Counted from the first letter of the stretch, positions 8,261-17,737 are shown. The stretch is 64,000 nt of DNA from Pseudalkalibacillus sp045920555 (GCF_045920555.1 NZ_CP174509.1:4216001-4280000), one strand, 5' to 3'. Program-made: numbers and translations. The notes: generated by a model from the sequence alone, not told the origin.

Positions 8261-9664
8261 TTACTTGGCCAATTCGTAGATTGCCTGGGCATAGATGGCG
8301 GTTGCTTTCAGCAGATTCTCGATATTAGCGTATTCATTCTTTTGGTGGGCAATTTCCTCGTCACCTGGAAATTGTGCACCGAATGCGACTCCTGCATCTA
8401 AAGAGCGTGCGTAAGTACCTCCCCCTATTGAAATCAAGTACCCTTCTTCGCCTGTATGTTGCTCGTACACACTCATCAACTTCCTGATCAATTCATGGTC
8501 CTTCGGCACGTGATGAGGGGTGAGATGCTCGATTTCATGCAATTCATAACCGAATTTATCCCCAACTTCTTTTAAAATCGAATTCATACGTTCAAAATAA
8601 TGGGAAACTGGATAGCGCAGATTCAATCCGAACCTGCCTCCCTCTTTCGAAGTATAGCTCATGATTCCTGCATTCAATGTCAATGGGCCAGTGATATCAT
8701 CAGAGTCCCTGACACCTAATTTTGCACCTTCTGTATCATTGGTCAGATAGTCATTGGCTAAGCGTATGAATTTTTGTGCTTCTTCATCAAAAGAGTATCT
8801 GGATAAAAAGGATGCTAAGTACAAGCCAGCATTCTTCCCCTTTTCAGGTTTACTTCCATGGTACGATAATCCTTCTAAAAGCAGCTTATATTGTCCATTT
8901 TCCTCTTGGACGGTACCATTCAATTGTTTGTCTACTATAAACGAATTGAAATCTACTTCTAAGGAATCAAGGCTGTTTCCTTCTAGAACGGCATGAGCAT
9001 AATCTGGAACCATGTTCAATCGTCTGCCAGATTCAAAGGAAACAAGCTGGACATCGCCACTTTCAGATGAGCCTTGTTCTTTTTGTTTCCATTCACAGTC
9101 GTACAATCCTTTTTCTGCATTGATGATCGGAAAACTGGCATCAGGCGCAAATCCCATTGTCGGCATTTCTTCGTGTTTGAAATAATGCTTCACACAGCGC
9201 CAATTGCTTTCTTCATCTGTTCCAATGATCATCCGTACCCTTCTGTTCAATTCGATCCCTAAATCTTTGATGATTTTCATCGCATAGTAGGCTGCCATGG
9301 TAGGGCCTTTATCATCAATCGCTCCTCTTGCAAATATTTTTCCATCTCTTAATTCTGCAGCAAAAGGATCCGAGCTCCATCCGTCTCCCGCAGGAACAAC
9401 ATCAATATGACAAAGGATACCGATTAGCTCCTCACCTTTTCCAAATTCCAGATGGCCGGCATAACCGTCAAGATTTTTACTCGAAAACCCATCGGATTCC
9501 CCTTTTTCCAATAGATGGATCAATGTACGATGAATGCCTTCCCCGAATGGGGCACCTTCTTTTGCCGTTCCAGGATCAAGTATACTTTCAAAACGCAGCA
9601 AAGCTTGCAAATCTTTTATGAAATCGTCTTTCCGCTGTTCAACTTCATTTTTCCAATCTATCAT
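8261..9664 (-). CDS. pepV: Dipeptidase PepV (M20 family), YtjP
   Basis: This 467-residue zinc dipeptidase of the M20 family cleaves a range of dipeptides in the cytoplasm. The metal-binding motifs are HIDVVPAGDGW (His86, Asp88), GAIDDKGPTMAAYYAMK near 114-130 (bridging Asp) and GTDEESNW (Glu151/152). FAPDASFPIINAEKG follows as in PepV, and the length is that of PepV. The neighbour order ytkP-ytjP is the B. subtilis order with one MFS gene inserted. The start at 9664 begins MIDWKNEVEQRK, as in known PepV proteins. Confidence 0.93.
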   Translation of the reverse strand: MIDWKNEVEQRKDDFIKDLQALLRFESILDPGTAKEGAPFGEGIHRTLIHLLEKGESDGFSSKNLDGYAGHLEFGKGEELIGILCHIDVVPAGDGWSSDPFAAELRDGKIFARGAIDDKGPTMAAYYAMKIIKDLGIELNRRVRMIIGTDEESNWRCVKHYFKHEEMPTMGFAPDASFPIINAEKGLYDCEWKQKEQGSSESGDVQLVSFESGRRLNMVPDYAHAVLEGNSLDSLEVDFNSFIVDKQLNGTVQEENGQYKLLLEGLSYHGSKPEKGKNAGLYLASFLSRYSFDEEAQKFIRLANDYLTNDTEGAKLGVRDSDDITGPLTLNAGIMSYTSKEGGRFGLNLRYPVSHYFERMNSILKEVGDKFGYELHEIEHLTPHHVPKDHELIRKLMSVYEQHTGEEGYLISIGGGTYARSLDAGVAFGAQFPGDEEIAHQKNEYANIENLLKATAIYAQAIYELAK

Positions 9665-9680
9665 GCGTCATCTCCTCCAC

Positions 9681-10697
9681 TCATTCTAAAGTCTGGATTC
9701 TCTCGTACGTTTTTTTGTCGCAGATGACGAACAACCTTGCATGTCTTGGAATGATTTCATCCATTCGGCGATTGATATCCATCTTATCTCCGTCAGCGAT
9801 CAAGGTTGCTCCTACATCTATCAAATCCTCAAAAGCTTGTTTATATGTCTGCCAATGCGGCTTTTTGTCGATTTCATAAAGATTATCTCCAATGCCTCGG
9901 CTCATCAGCTGGCTGTAAATTTTTGAAATACCATTAGTGAGCGCTGTACGTACAGCGAGCCGAGAAATCGTCTCATTCGATAAGATAAACTCGTCCACTT
10001 TAACATGTCGGAAATTCTGAATATGGCTTTCGTTTAAAATCTCTACTGTGCTATGAATTTCTGGTGAAAGCCTTTCGATCGTTGTCACAATCAAAAGTGT
10101 TTTTCCATCTGTAAGCAGAGGATCCTTGATGGTATCGTCTGCAAAAAGTAATAGTGACTTTGCACCTGGCAGATTTGCCTGTAGAAGTACCTCTTCCTGG
10201 GTTGCATCTCCCTGTATGTAATGAACTTTTTCATGCAAATAAGGTGTCTTAGGTAATTGATCAATAATGACAACCTCATTGATTGATTCTGATTGTAAAA
10301 TCTCCTCTATAGCAAAACGTGCTTTTTGCGACCAGCCAATGATTACAATATGGCCTTCATCTTTATAGCCCAACAATCCTTCCTCCTTCCGGCGCCTGAT
10401 CATTCCAAAACCATCTACCACTTTTCCGATGACAACGCCAATCAATCCGATTCCGATTATGTAAAGAAATATCGCATAAATCCTACCACCGATTGAACTT
10501 GGGTAGAAATCACCATATCCTACAGTCGTTACGGTGGTCATCACCCACCAGAATGCATCAAATGGATTGGAAAACGTTTCAGGCTCGATTACCCCCATTA
10601 TCATCGTACTCCCCAGGATCAAGACCAGGCTTGATAAAAATATGAACCAAGTATTCAACTTGATTACCTGCACCCAAAATCGTTTTATTAAATACAC
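9681..10697 (-). CDS. RCK-type potassium channel (YugO-like)
   Basis: The 338-residue protein has two membrane helices flanking a pore loop with the potassium selectivity filter TTVGYGDFYP at 57-66. A cytoplasmic TrkA-N/RCK domain begins at GHIVIIGWSQKARFA near 115. It resembles B. subtilis YugO in length and layout. The start is a GTG at 10697 placed seven bases after GGAGG; a nearby TTG is an alternative. The gene ends 16 bases before pepV, so the two may share a transcript. Gating ligand is unknown. Confidence 0.9.
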   Translation of the reverse strand: MYLIKRFWVQVIKLNTWFIFLSSLVLILGSTMIMGVIEPETFSNPFDAFWWVMTTVTTVGYGDFYPSSIGGRIYAIFLYIIGIGLIGVVIGKVVDGFGMIRRRKEEGLLGYKDEGHIVIIGWSQKARFAIEEILQSESINEVVIIDQLPKTPYLHEKVHYIQGDATQEEVLLQANLPGAKSLLLFADDTIKDPLLTDGKTLLIVTTIERLSPEIHSTVEILNESHIQNFRHVKVDEFILSNETISRLAVRTALTNGISKIYSQLMSRGIGDNLYEIDKKPHWQTYKQAFEDLIDVGATLIADGDKMDINRRMDEIIPRHARLFVICDKKTYERIQTLE

Positions 10698-11030
10698 AAG
10701 CTTCCTCCTTCCCTTTTGACAATAATATACAAATTTTACATATACACTTTGAATTATTCACAGAATTATTATACAATATTTCTAACTAGGAGGTGGGGTA
10801 GACGTTTATCCGATATCCACTCGAAAATAAGAAGTACAGTGGAATTAGACGGAAGTCTGAAATGGAAGGACAGTAAGTCACATCTCTTATTCTTCAGTTT
10901 CCCTAGTAAGCGGTATTGTCATGTGTATTTATGGTTAATTTTTCGAATATTTCAATAAAACCTTAATATTCATTTAATAATTAGCCGATACACTGTATTT
11001 GTTAGTGTAAAAAAGGTAAGGAGTGGTTGT
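10698..11030. other. Intergenic region between divergent channel and ytzE genes
   Basis: These 333 bases hold the two divergent promoters. A Shine-Dalgarno-like AGGAGGTGG near 10790 is followed by no open frame. I see no gene or repeat that can be supported here. Confidence 0.5.
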
Positions 11031-11249
11031 TTGAGTCCTTCGACTGAACGTATGTTGAACCGTGTAAAAGCAATCTATATGTTTATTCACGAAAGTGGTA
11101 CGGTCACAACACAACAGCTTGTCGACGAATTTGGTACGACCCAAAGAACGATTCAGCGAGATTTAAACGTGCTAACGTATAATAACCTTGTGTCAAGCCC
11201 TACAAGAGGAAAATGGAAAACAACATCTAAAAAAGTGAAATTAGCATAA
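11031..11249 (+). CDS. ytzE: Small DeoR-type HTH regulator YtzE
   Basis: This 72-residue protein consists of a single DeoR-like winged helix. The recognition segment TTQQLVDEFGTTQRTIQRDL lies at about 24-43 and no effector domain follows. The TTG start at 11031 follows AAGGTAAGGAG at good spacing. It matches B. subtilis YtzE, a free-standing HTH of unknown target. A terminator follows directly. Confidence 0.88.
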   Translation: MSPSTERMLNRVKAIYMFIHESGTVTTQQLVDEFGTTQRTIQRDLNVLTYNNLVSSPTRGKWKTTSKKVKLA

Positions 11250-11258
11250 TTGCAAAAG

Positions 11259-11291
11259 AAACGGGTCTTCAACCGATGATGGCCCGTTTTC
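11259..11291 (+). terminator. Terminator after ytzE
   Basis: AACGGGTC pairs with GGCCCGTT across a 13-base loop, and TTT follows. It lies ten bases after the ytzE stop. Confidence 0.8.
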
Positions 11292-11304
11292 CATTTATAA
11301 AAAA

Positions 11305-11343
11305 CAAAGGGGCTGTCCCAAAACAATAGTGTCAGCCCCTGAT
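11305..11343 (-). terminator. Terminator overlapping the end of the PRC-barrel gene
   Basis: AGGGGCTG at 11308-11315 pairs with CAGCCCCT at 11333-11340. The stop codon of the minus-strand gene (11332-11334) lies inside the hairpin. It can also work in the other direction for ytzE. Confidence 0.75.
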
Positions 11344-11964
11344 TTCATTCACACTATCTACAAGATGATCCTTAAAGTGGTTTGGCACAATGATTTCTTC
11401 TGGTCCCCAGTCCATCGTTTCTTCGAGACACAGGAACCTGTTTTCCTCAGATACAAGCTTCGCCCAAAATCCATCTGCAAGCGCTAACCCTACGACTCTG
11501 CGGTTATCCCAATCAATCACGACGTCGATTACTTTTCCTAATGTCTCATCGCTATCTGTTTTAACTTTTTTTCCGATGATCGCTGAAGTGGCGATCGAAT
11601 CGACAGGATCATGCAGCTGTTGGTCAACACCGCTTATTTTTACATAACGCTCCGTCAGCTCTGTGACATCGTTGATAGAGACATAACGTGTTTTTTTATC
11701 ATAACTTTTGGAAATAGTATCTTCAGCCGTGACCGGAGGGGTATTCATAGCAGTCTGACCCCCTGAACTATTGACGACATTATCCAATGATGTCTCGACT
11801 CGGTTCTGGTCATCATACTTTTCAGGGTTCTTTTCGACAAAAAGCAGGTAATCTAAATCGTACGTTTTCTTATTGAGAAGCAGGTCGTCCACTTTTGTTT
11901 TTGACTCTTCATTATCAGCGGTTATGATTTTCTGATTCAGGATATCTTTACCAAATATAAGCAT
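11332..11964 (-). CDS. PRC-barrel domain protein
   Basis: The 210-residue soluble protein has a C-terminal PRC-barrel, with IIGKKVKTDSDETLGKVIDV at about 129-148 followed by VVGLAL. The N-terminal part, MLIFGKDILNQKIITADN, looks like a second, shorter barrel-type segment, and a polar linker (about 65-90) joins them. PRC-barrels occur in RNA-processing (RimM) and in stress-related proteins; the role here is unknown. No signal peptide is seen. It stands alone between ytzE and the pseudouridine synthase gene. Confidence 0.72.
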   Translation of the reverse strand: MLIFGKDILNQKIITADNEESKTKVDDLLLNKKTYDLDYLLFVEKNPEKYDDQNRVETSLDNVVNSSGGQTAMNTPPVTAEDTISKSYDKKTRYVSINDVTELTERYVKISGVDQQLHDPVDSIATSAIIGKKVKTDSDETLGKVIDVVIDWDNRRVVGLALADGFWAKLVSEENRFLCLEETMDWGPEEIIVPNHFKDHLVDSVNEIRG

Positions 11965-12028
11965 TTTAGATTCTCCTTTTTTACAAGTATGTTTAGATTA
12001 ATACCCTTCTGTAGCGGGTATAAAACTC

Positions 12029-12751
12029 TCAGGGGCTTGGAGAATCTTTTTCTAGCTGTTCAATCTCCTGTGAGGTCAATGATCGGAATTGACCAGGGGA
12101 AAGGGATGGGTCTAATTTCAATGATCCCATTTGAAGCCTTTTTAAATAAAGGACTTTTTTACCGACAGCTTCGAACATCCGTTTCACCTGATGGAATTTT
12201 CCTTCTGTGATGGCTAATTCAATTTCAGATTGGACACCGCTTTTGAGTATGGTCAGCTCTGCAGGCTTTGTAACGTATCCATCGTCGAGCTTCACACCTT
12301 TTTCCAACATCATACGCTCTTTTTCCGTGACCTTTCCATCGATTTTGGCATAATACGTTTTCGGCACATGTTTTTTCGGAGCAAGCAGCCGATGGGATAG
12401 CTGGCCATCGTTAGTCAAAATCAACAATCCTTCTGTATCTTTGTCCAGCCTCCCAACAGGAAATGGTTTATGGGAAGCATATTCCTCACCCAATAGGTCA
12501 ACGACCGTCATATGTATATTATCCTCAGTAGCAGAAATGACACCAGCCGGTTTATTCATCATGACATACACATTTTTCACATAATCGACGACTTCACCAT
12601 TCACAGTAACAGTATCCAATTCAGGTTCAACGTGAGACTTTCCATCTTTCAGGATTTCACCGTTTACTTCAACAAGACCATTCTTCAGGAGTTTCTTGAC
12701 CTCTTTTCGACTTCCATAGTTCATATTTGCTAATAATTTATCAATTCTCAC
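12029..12751 (-). CDS. ytzG: RsuA-family pseudouridine synthase (YtzG)
   Basis: This 240-residue enzyme makes pseudouridine in rRNA, probably position 516 of 16S rRNA as for RsuA. An N-terminal S4 RNA-binding domain (RIDKLLANMNYGSRKEVKKL) is followed by the catalytic domain with GRLDKDTEGLLILTNDG. The catalytic Asp is residue 103. I chose the GTG at 12751 because GGGAGG lies seven bases upstream; the TTG at 12769 would place that site inside the gene. KFHQVKRMF near 190 is the usual C-terminal family motif. Confidence 0.92.
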   Translation of the reverse strand: MRIDKLLANMNYGSRKEVKKLLKNGLVEVNGEILKDGKSHVEPELDTVTVNGEVVDYVKNVYVMMNKPAGVISATEDNIHMTVVDLLGEEYASHKPFPVGRLDKDTEGLLILTNDGQLSHRLLAPKKHVPKTYYAKIDGKVTEKERMMLEKGVKLDDGYVTKPAELTILKSGVQSEIELAITEGKFHQVKRMFEAVGKKVLYLKRLQMGSLKLDPSLSPGQFRSLTSQEIEQLEKDSPSP

Positions 12752-12842
12752 GTAAAAACCTCCCAACAATTGTAAATATGTAGCTTATTTTTTTCATTTG
12801 AGTGTATAATAAGGTAAAAATAGTCCAAAAGGAGGGGTACCT

Positions 12843-13286
12843 TTGAAACAATCAATCGGATTGCTCGCTACAGGGAGAAAAAAATTGGACCATCCTGCAC
12901 CTGTTCTTGAATTTTATACAAGCCCATTGTTCCAAAAATCTGTGCAATATGCAAAAGAACATTACGATCGTTTTTACTTTTATAATGCGAAGGACGGGCT
13001 TCTTTTACCTGATCAAAAGTTAGAACCTTATGACCTATCCATTAAGACATTTTCAATTATGGAGAAAAAAGTTTGGGCTCGAAATGTGATCGAAACGTTC
13101 ATGCAGTATGAATCACCGGAGGATGTGGTCGTCTATCTTCATGGTGGAAAAGTATATCGTGACCATCTGGAACCGCAGCTCGAGCAGAAAGGGTATGAAT
13201 ACAAGATTCCAATGAAAGGACTTGGAATCGGCCAACAGCTTGCATGGTTTGATGAACAGCTAAGCAGCTCGGATTCTAAGAAATGA
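12843..13286 (+). CDS. DUF6884-type protein of unknown function
   Basis: The 147-residue soluble protein begins SIGLLATGRKKLDHPAP and contains FYFYNAKDGLLLPDQ near 45-59 and YLHGGKVYRDHL at 99-110. This pattern (sequence resembling nucleotide-modifying or queuine-like folds, conserved K/D residues) is that of the DUF6884 family as I remember it; function is unknown. The TTG start at 12843 follows AAGGAGGGG. It is divergent from the pseudouridine synthase gene and convergent with ytgP, with a shared terminator. Confidence 0.68.
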   Translation: MKQSIGLLATGRKKLDHPAPVLEFYTSPLFQKSVQYAKEHYDRFYFYNAKDGLLLPDQKLEPYDLSIKTFSIMEKKVWARNVIETFMQYESPEDVVVYLHGGKVYRDHLEPQLEQKGYEYKIPMKGLGIGQQLAWFDEQLSSSDSKK

Positions 13287-13307
13287 ATTTCCGATATTTT
13301 TAAGACA

Positions 13308-13340
13308 AAAGAAGAAGGCCTTGGAAAAAGGCCTTAATTT
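13308..13340. terminator. Bidirectional terminator between DUF6884 gene and ytgP
   Basis: AAGGCC at 13315-13320 pairs with GGCCTT at 13330-13335, flanked by A-rich and T-rich arms. It serves the two convergent genes and overlaps the last codons of ytgP. Confidence 0.7.
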
Positions 13341-14974
13341 GAACGTGCTTTCTTACGTTTGAACAATCGGTCGATCCGATCCCCGAATATGTGTTGTAGG
13401 AGCCCTGAGAAGTGGCTCATATACAAATAAACTCCTGCTCCTGCTAGAACACTTATCGTCAATACCGATAGTGAAGTGAATGTACTATTGTAATTTGTAC
13501 CTACGATCGCTTCGACTCCCCATTTGACAAGTATGACTGCAATGACCATCAGTCCGATGAACATTCCAATCAAAATAGAACGTTTATAAACTGGTCTGAA
13601 TCGATATCTTGCATATCGCTTGATAATCAACACATTGATCACAATCGATAAAAGATAGCCTAAGTTTGTTCCGATGATGGCACCAACAATACCGATGTTC
13701 GCAACCAATAAATAGTTCAAACTTACCTTCACAAAAATACCCATCATCAGACTATAGACTGCAAAACGCTGTCTATTGATTCCTTGGAGGATGGCGGCCG
13801 TCACCGTGAATAGCGCAAACACGATTGCCGTTGGCGCATACCATGAAAGGACCATACCACCGATCTCAATGTTGTTTGAAAACAATAACGAGTAAGCTGG
13901 TAATCCGAGTAAAGCCAGCCCAATACCCGCTGGAACAGTCAAGAACAAGACAATTTCAAATATTTTCGTGATTTGACTTTGCAGTACAGGAAAGTCTTTT
14001 TTTGTATACAGTGTCGTTATCAATGGAATGACCGTCAAGGCAAGTCCAGTCGCTAAGGAGACCGGAATCATGATTAATTTCTGAGAATAGGTCTGCAATA
14101 CAGCATAAAACGATTCCGCTTTCGCCTGATCATATCCGAATCCGCTTTGCAGAGCCTTATTAATCGTCACCATATCGATCACTTGGTAGAGTGGTATTGC
14201 CAATCCAACTGCAACGAATGGAATCGCATACTGGATCAATTCCTTATACATTTTCGGTAACGAAATTTTGTGGTCCACACTATTTTTCAACAATTTATTC
14301 AAATTGGGCTTCCGTCTTTTCCAGTACCATAAAAGCACTATTAATGACGCCATCGCCCCGATGAATGCAGCGAACGTAGCAAAACCTACTGCTGTACTCA
14401 CTTCTCCTTTGAATACGATCATGACTAAAAACGCACTGATCAGGATGAACCCGATCCTCACGACTTGCTCGACAACCTGCGAAAGTCCCGTAGGCCCCAT
14501 TGACTGGAATCCCTGGAAATATCCTCTGATCAAGCTCATGATCGGAACAATGATAAGAGCTGTAGAAACTAATCGAATCACCATCGTTACATCTTCTAAT
14601 GAGTTTCCGTTACTTCCTCCTCTACTTACCATCAAGGTCGCAATCCATTCAGCTAAGGAAAACAGGATCAGAAATGCAAAAAAACCGCTGATTGACATGA
14701 CGACGAGCCCAGACTTTAGCAGTCGCCTTCCGGTAACATAATCCCCTAATGCATTGTATTTGGATACGAATTTCGAAACAGCTAATGGCAACCCTAATGT
14801 CGAGATGCTCAAGAAAACGGTATAGGGCGTGTAAGCATAACTATAAAGCGCCCCACCGGAAGCTTCATCCGTTTCGACTAACCATTCGAACGGGATGACG
14901 AAAATCAATCCCAAAAATTTAGAAAAGAAAGTAGCCGCTGTAAGAATCAACGTGCCACGTATCAACTTTGACAT
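13334..14974 (-). CDS. ytgP: Lipid II flippase of the MATE/MVF superfamily, YtgP (MurJ)
   Basis: The 546-residue protein has about fourteen hydrophobic segments. Its N-terminus, SKLIRGTLILTAATFFSKFL, matches the SpoVB/YtgP group of polysaccharide exporters; B. subtilis YtgP acts as a MurJ-type lipid II flippase. RGYFQGFQSMGPTGLSQVVE at about 155-174 is the family signature. I set the start at 14974 (MSKL) to match the family; an ATG 30 bases upstream at 15004 has an AGGA eight bases before it and is possible. Confidence 0.9.
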   Translation of the reverse strand: MSKLIRGTLILTAATFFSKFLGLIFVIPFEWLVETDEASGGALYSYAYTPYTVFLSISTLGLPLAVSKFVSKYNALGDYVTGRRLLKSGLVVMSISGFFAFLILFSLAEWIATLMVSRGGSNGNSLEDVTMVIRLVSTALIIVPIMSLIRGYFQGFQSMGPTGLSQVVEQVVRIGFILISAFLVMIVFKGEVSTAVGFATFAAFIGAMASLIVLLWYWKRRKPNLNKLLKNSVDHKISLPKMYKELIQYAIPFVAVGLAIPLYQVIDMVTINKALQSGFGYDQAKAESFYAVLQTYSQKLIMIPVSLATGLALTVIPLITTLYTKKDFPVLQSQITKIFEIVLFLTVPAGIGLALLGLPAYSLLFSNNIEIGGMVLSWYAPTAIVFALFTVTAAILQGINRQRFAVYSLMMGIFVKVSLNYLLVANIGIVGAIIGTNLGYLLSIVINVLIIKRYARYRFRPVYKRSILIGMFIGLMVIAVILVKWGVEAIVGTNYNSTFTSLSVLTISVLAGAGVYLYMSHFSGLLQHIFGDRIDRLFKRKKARSN

Positions 14975-15054
14975 AAAACGTTCCAACTCCCAATGCCATG
15001 TCATATAATCCTATGTATTTTACCATAGTATGATAGCTTTCGCTAAAGCTTTTC

Positions 15055-15435
15055 TTAAGGTAACGGTCTTGGAGTGAACTCCACGTTTGGAAGCCATAAT
15101 AAATATGTATCGTCGTCAATCTCATCCAACTTGGTTGATGCCACTGCAATATGGAACAACTCTTGTGCTTCTTCCTTTTGAAGGAGTCTTCCGGCATGTT
15201 CATGTTTGAATAGGATGGCTCGCTCTTCACCACTATCCAGTTTAAAACAGAAGATATGACCATCCATCTCCTCATCGTATAACCAAACATAAGAGTAGCC
15301 TTTGTTTTCTATTTGAACGAGTTGATCAAATCGTGGAATGGATATCAATAATACATTTGTTTCCTTATAGGAAGTCCATCCGCCATCATCAGGTATGTAT
15401 GCTTCTGTAACAGATGGTTTGAATTGATTCTCCAA
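15055..15435 (-). CDS. Hypothetical protein, unknown family
   Basis: This 126-residue acidic soluble protein begins with a TTG start 11 bases after AAGGAGG. It has no membrane segment or signal peptide and contains aromatic-rich stretches such as YSYVWLYDEEMDGHIFCF near 47-64. I do not recognise the family. It lies between ytgP and the divergent ytfP and ends 80 bases before ytgP begins, so it could head the ytgP transcript. A strong ribosome binding site and full-length frame support it as a real gene. Confidence 0.65.
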   Translation of the reverse strand: MENQFKPSVTEAYIPDDGGWTSYKETNVLLISIPRFDQLVQIENKGYSYVWLYDEEMDGHIFCFKLDSGEERAILFKHEHAGRLLQKEEAQELFHIAVASTKLDEIDDDTYLLWLPNVEFTPRPLP

Positions 15436-15530
15436 TGCTATAGGCCTCCTTGCTTAATCTGTCATAGATTTTGAACACGTATTATAATCATGGTATCTTA
15501 CAGTGTAGGTAAAGAAAAGTAGGTGTACAT

Positions 15531-16787
15531 ATGAAATATGACGTCATTATCATCGGCGGTGGCCCGTCAGGTTTGATGGCAGCTGTTGCGAGTGCTTCTA
15601 ACGGTGCCTCAGTCTTACTAGTTGATAAAGGGAATAAATTGGGCAGAAAGCTTGCCATTTCCGGCGGTGGCCGCTGTAACGTTACGAACCGTCTACCAAT
15701 TGAAGAAATCATCAAGCATGTTCCTGGAAACGGAAAATTCCTCTACAGCGCCTTCAATATTTTCAATAATGAAGATATCATCGCCTTTTTTGAAGGCCTG
15801 GGCATCCGTTTGAAAGAGGAAGACCACGGCCGGATGTTTCCTATGAACGATAAAGCCCAGTCTGTCGTTGCTGCGATGCTAAAAAAAATCAATGAGCTCG
15901 GAGTCGACATCCGTACCAATACCGAAGTCCAGAAAGTGATTTATGAAAACCAGCACGCTAAAGGAATTCAATTGAAAAACGGCGAAAAAATGTTTTCAAG
16001 GGCTGTAATTATTGCAGTTGGGGGGAAGTCAGTTCCTCATACCGGTTCGACGGGGGATGGCTATGCCTGGGCGAAAGATGCCGGACATACGATTACAGAA
16101 CTTTATCCGACAGAAGTTCCCCTCACCTCTGACGAAACGTTCATAAAAGAAAAAACGCTTCAGGGGTTGTCCTTGCGCGATGTCGCCTTGAGTGTCTTAA
16201 AACCGAATGGAAAGCCGATCATCACCCATCGGATGGACATGATTTTCACACATCTCGGGATTTCCGGTCCGGCAGTACTCCGCTGTAGTCAATTTGTCGT
16301 CAAAGCTCTGAAGAAAAGCAAAGACGGCTATGTGACAATGAAAATTGACCTTATGCCGGATAAGAATGTAGAAGAAATTTATCAAGAATTAATGGCATTA
16401 TTGAAGGATGAACCGAAAAAAGCCATCAAAAATGCATTGAAAGGATGGATTCCAGAGCGCTATCTTCACTTTTTACTTGAGCAGGCAGATATCCGCTTGG
16501 ATACGGTTTATAACCAGCTACCACACGCTTCGTTACGGGATGTTGCAAAACTTGTTAAAGGCTTTACTTTTAAAGTAAATGGAACTCTTCCGATTGAAAA
16601 AGCCTTTGTAACTGGCGGCGGAGTTTCAACAAAGGAAGTTGAACCGAATACAATGCGTTCTAAATTTGTTGAAAATTTATATTTCTGTGGTGAAATACTG
16701 GATATTCACGGATACACCGGAGGTTACAACATTACTTGTGCGTTTGTGACTGGTCATCTAGCTGGAACGAATGCAGCAAAAGATTAA
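15531..16787 (+). CDS. ytfP: HI0933-family FAD-dependent oxidoreductase YtfP
   Basis: The 418-residue flavoprotein begins with a Rossmann motif, IIGGGPSGLMAAVASASNG (7-25), with an acidic residue after the second strand (LLVDKG). The conserved HI0933 block KLAISGGGRCNVTN (about 40-53) is present. The C-terminal FAD segment GVSTKEVEPNTMRS and YGGYNI-like GYTGGYNITCAF end the protein. Family members (BaiN, YhiN) are of uncertain function. It precedes the GNAT gene by 18 bases, so the two may be co-transcribed. Confidence 0.9.
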   Translation: MKYDVIIIGGGPSGLMAAVASASNGASVLLVDKGNKLGRKLAISGGGRCNVTNRLPIEEIIKHVPGNGKFLYSAFNIFNNEDIIAFFEGLGIRLKEEDHGRMFPMNDKAQSVVAAMLKKINELGVDIRTNTEVQKVIYENQHAKGIQLKNGEKMFSRAVIIAVGGKSVPHTGSTGDGYAWAKDAGHTITELYPTEVPLTSDETFIKEKTLQGLSLRDVALSVLKPNGKPIITHRMDMIFTHLGISGPAVLRCSQFVVKALKKSKDGYVTMKIDLMPDKNVEEIYQELMALLKDEPKKAIKNALKGWIPERYLHFLLEQADIRLDTVYNQLPHASLRDVAKLVKGFTFKVNGTLPIEKAFVTGGGVSTKEVEPNTMRSKFVENLYFCGEILDIHGYTGGYNITCAFVTGHLAGTNAAKD

Positions 16788-16805
16788 CCGAGGGGAGACG
16801 ATTAA

Positions 16806-17258
16806 ATGGGCTACAAGTATAAAGACGAGTACATTCTTACCATGGATCGCGATGAGTTGGATATTCCGTACATCCACCGGTACTTAAGCGAAGACTCTTA
16901 TTGGGCGCAAGGGATTGATTTTGACACAGTTGAAAAATCAATACGAAACTCCCTTTGTGTCGGACTGTTTTACGAACAAAACCAAGTCGGTTTTGCCAGA
17001 GTGATTACAGACTACGCCACATTCGGTTATTTGGCGGACGTTTTTGTAGATGAACACCACAGAGGTAAAGGACTTTCTAAATGGATGATGACAGAAGTCA
17101 TGGCTCATCCCGATCTACTGAAGTTAAGAAGGATCATGCTGGCCACGGAAGATGCACATGGTTTGTATAAGAAATTCGGTTTCGAAGTTTACGATAACAA
17201 TGACAAGAAATTGATGGGGATCCGACGGAAAGCTGAAGAAATGTACAACAGGGGCTGA
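16806..17258 (+). CDS. GNAT family N-acetyltransferase
   Basis: The 150-residue protein carries the GNAT acetyl-CoA-binding segment VDEHHRGKGLSKWMM at about 82-96 (R/QxxGxG/A form). The preceding beta-strand YLADVFV and the later LATEDAHGLYKKFGF segment complete the fold. The branch resembles acetyltransferases that act on small amines or amino acids, but no substrate can be named. ATG 16806 follows GAGGGGAG. It is convergent with the NUDIX gene, with two bases between the stops. Confidence 0.87.
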   Translation: MGYKYKDEYILTMDRDELDIPYIHRYLSEDSYWAQGIDFDTVEKSIRNSLCVGLFYEQNQVGFARVITDYATFGYLADVFVDEHHRGKGLSKWMMTEVMAHPDLLKLRRIMLATEDAHGLYKKFGFEVYDNNDKKLMGIRRKAEEMYNRG

Positions 17259-17260
17259 CT

Positions 17261-17737
17261 TTAACGAGTCAGTCCCATTTCTTTGACTTGTTCCAAACGG
17301 CCATTTCGGTAAATACATAGAAAGTCACAAGGCTCATCATTTTTAAGCATTTCCGGAAGGAAGTATCGGATATTGCTGACGACTCCTAGATTGTCTTTTT
17401 CCAGTACCCAAGATAATCCTTTCCAATCCAGAATCCCTTCATCCATTTTAACAGGGGTCGGATACCTGTTTTGTTCTGTCAGATGTACGAAGAAAACATG
17501 CATCCCGCCGATCTCCTTGTCGTCAACTTCCCATCGGACAATTCCTCCGTACCGTGGAGATGTGATACAATAACCGGTCTCCTCCTGAACCTCCCGGATC
17601 ACACTTTGCTCAGGGGTTTCATCAGGCTCGAGCTTCCCCCCGACGCCATTCCATAGGCCTTTGTTCGGTGCTTTATCCCGGTTAAGCATCAGTACTTCCT
17701 GGCCTTTTATCATAAAACAAATGCAATATCGAATCAT
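17261..17737 (-). CDS. NUDIX hydrolase (MutT-like)
   Basis: The 158-residue protein has the complete NUDIX box GGKLEPDETPEQ...REVQEETGY, with the catalytic glutamates in REVQEE. It starts with a beta strand, MIRYCICFMIKG, typical of MutT-type 8-oxo-dGTP diphosphatases. I set the start at 17737 (ATG after GTGAGG); a longer in-frame extension upstream would overlap cse60 and shows no homology. The substrate is probably an oxidised nucleoside triphosphate, by family only. Confidence 0.88.
   Translation of the reverse strand: MIRYCICFMIKGQEVLMLNRDKAPNKGLWNGVGGKLEPDETPEQSVIREVQEETGYCITSPRYGGIVRWEVDDKEIGGMHVFFVHLTEQNRYPTPVKMDEGILDWKGLSWVLEKDNLGVVSNIRYFLPEMLKNDEPCDFLCIYRNGRLEQVKEMGLTR

Noticed and set aside
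10716..10958. 80-codon frame upstream of ytzE
   Set aside because: It starts antisense to the channel leader, has low-complexity Tyr/Ile content and no ribosome site.
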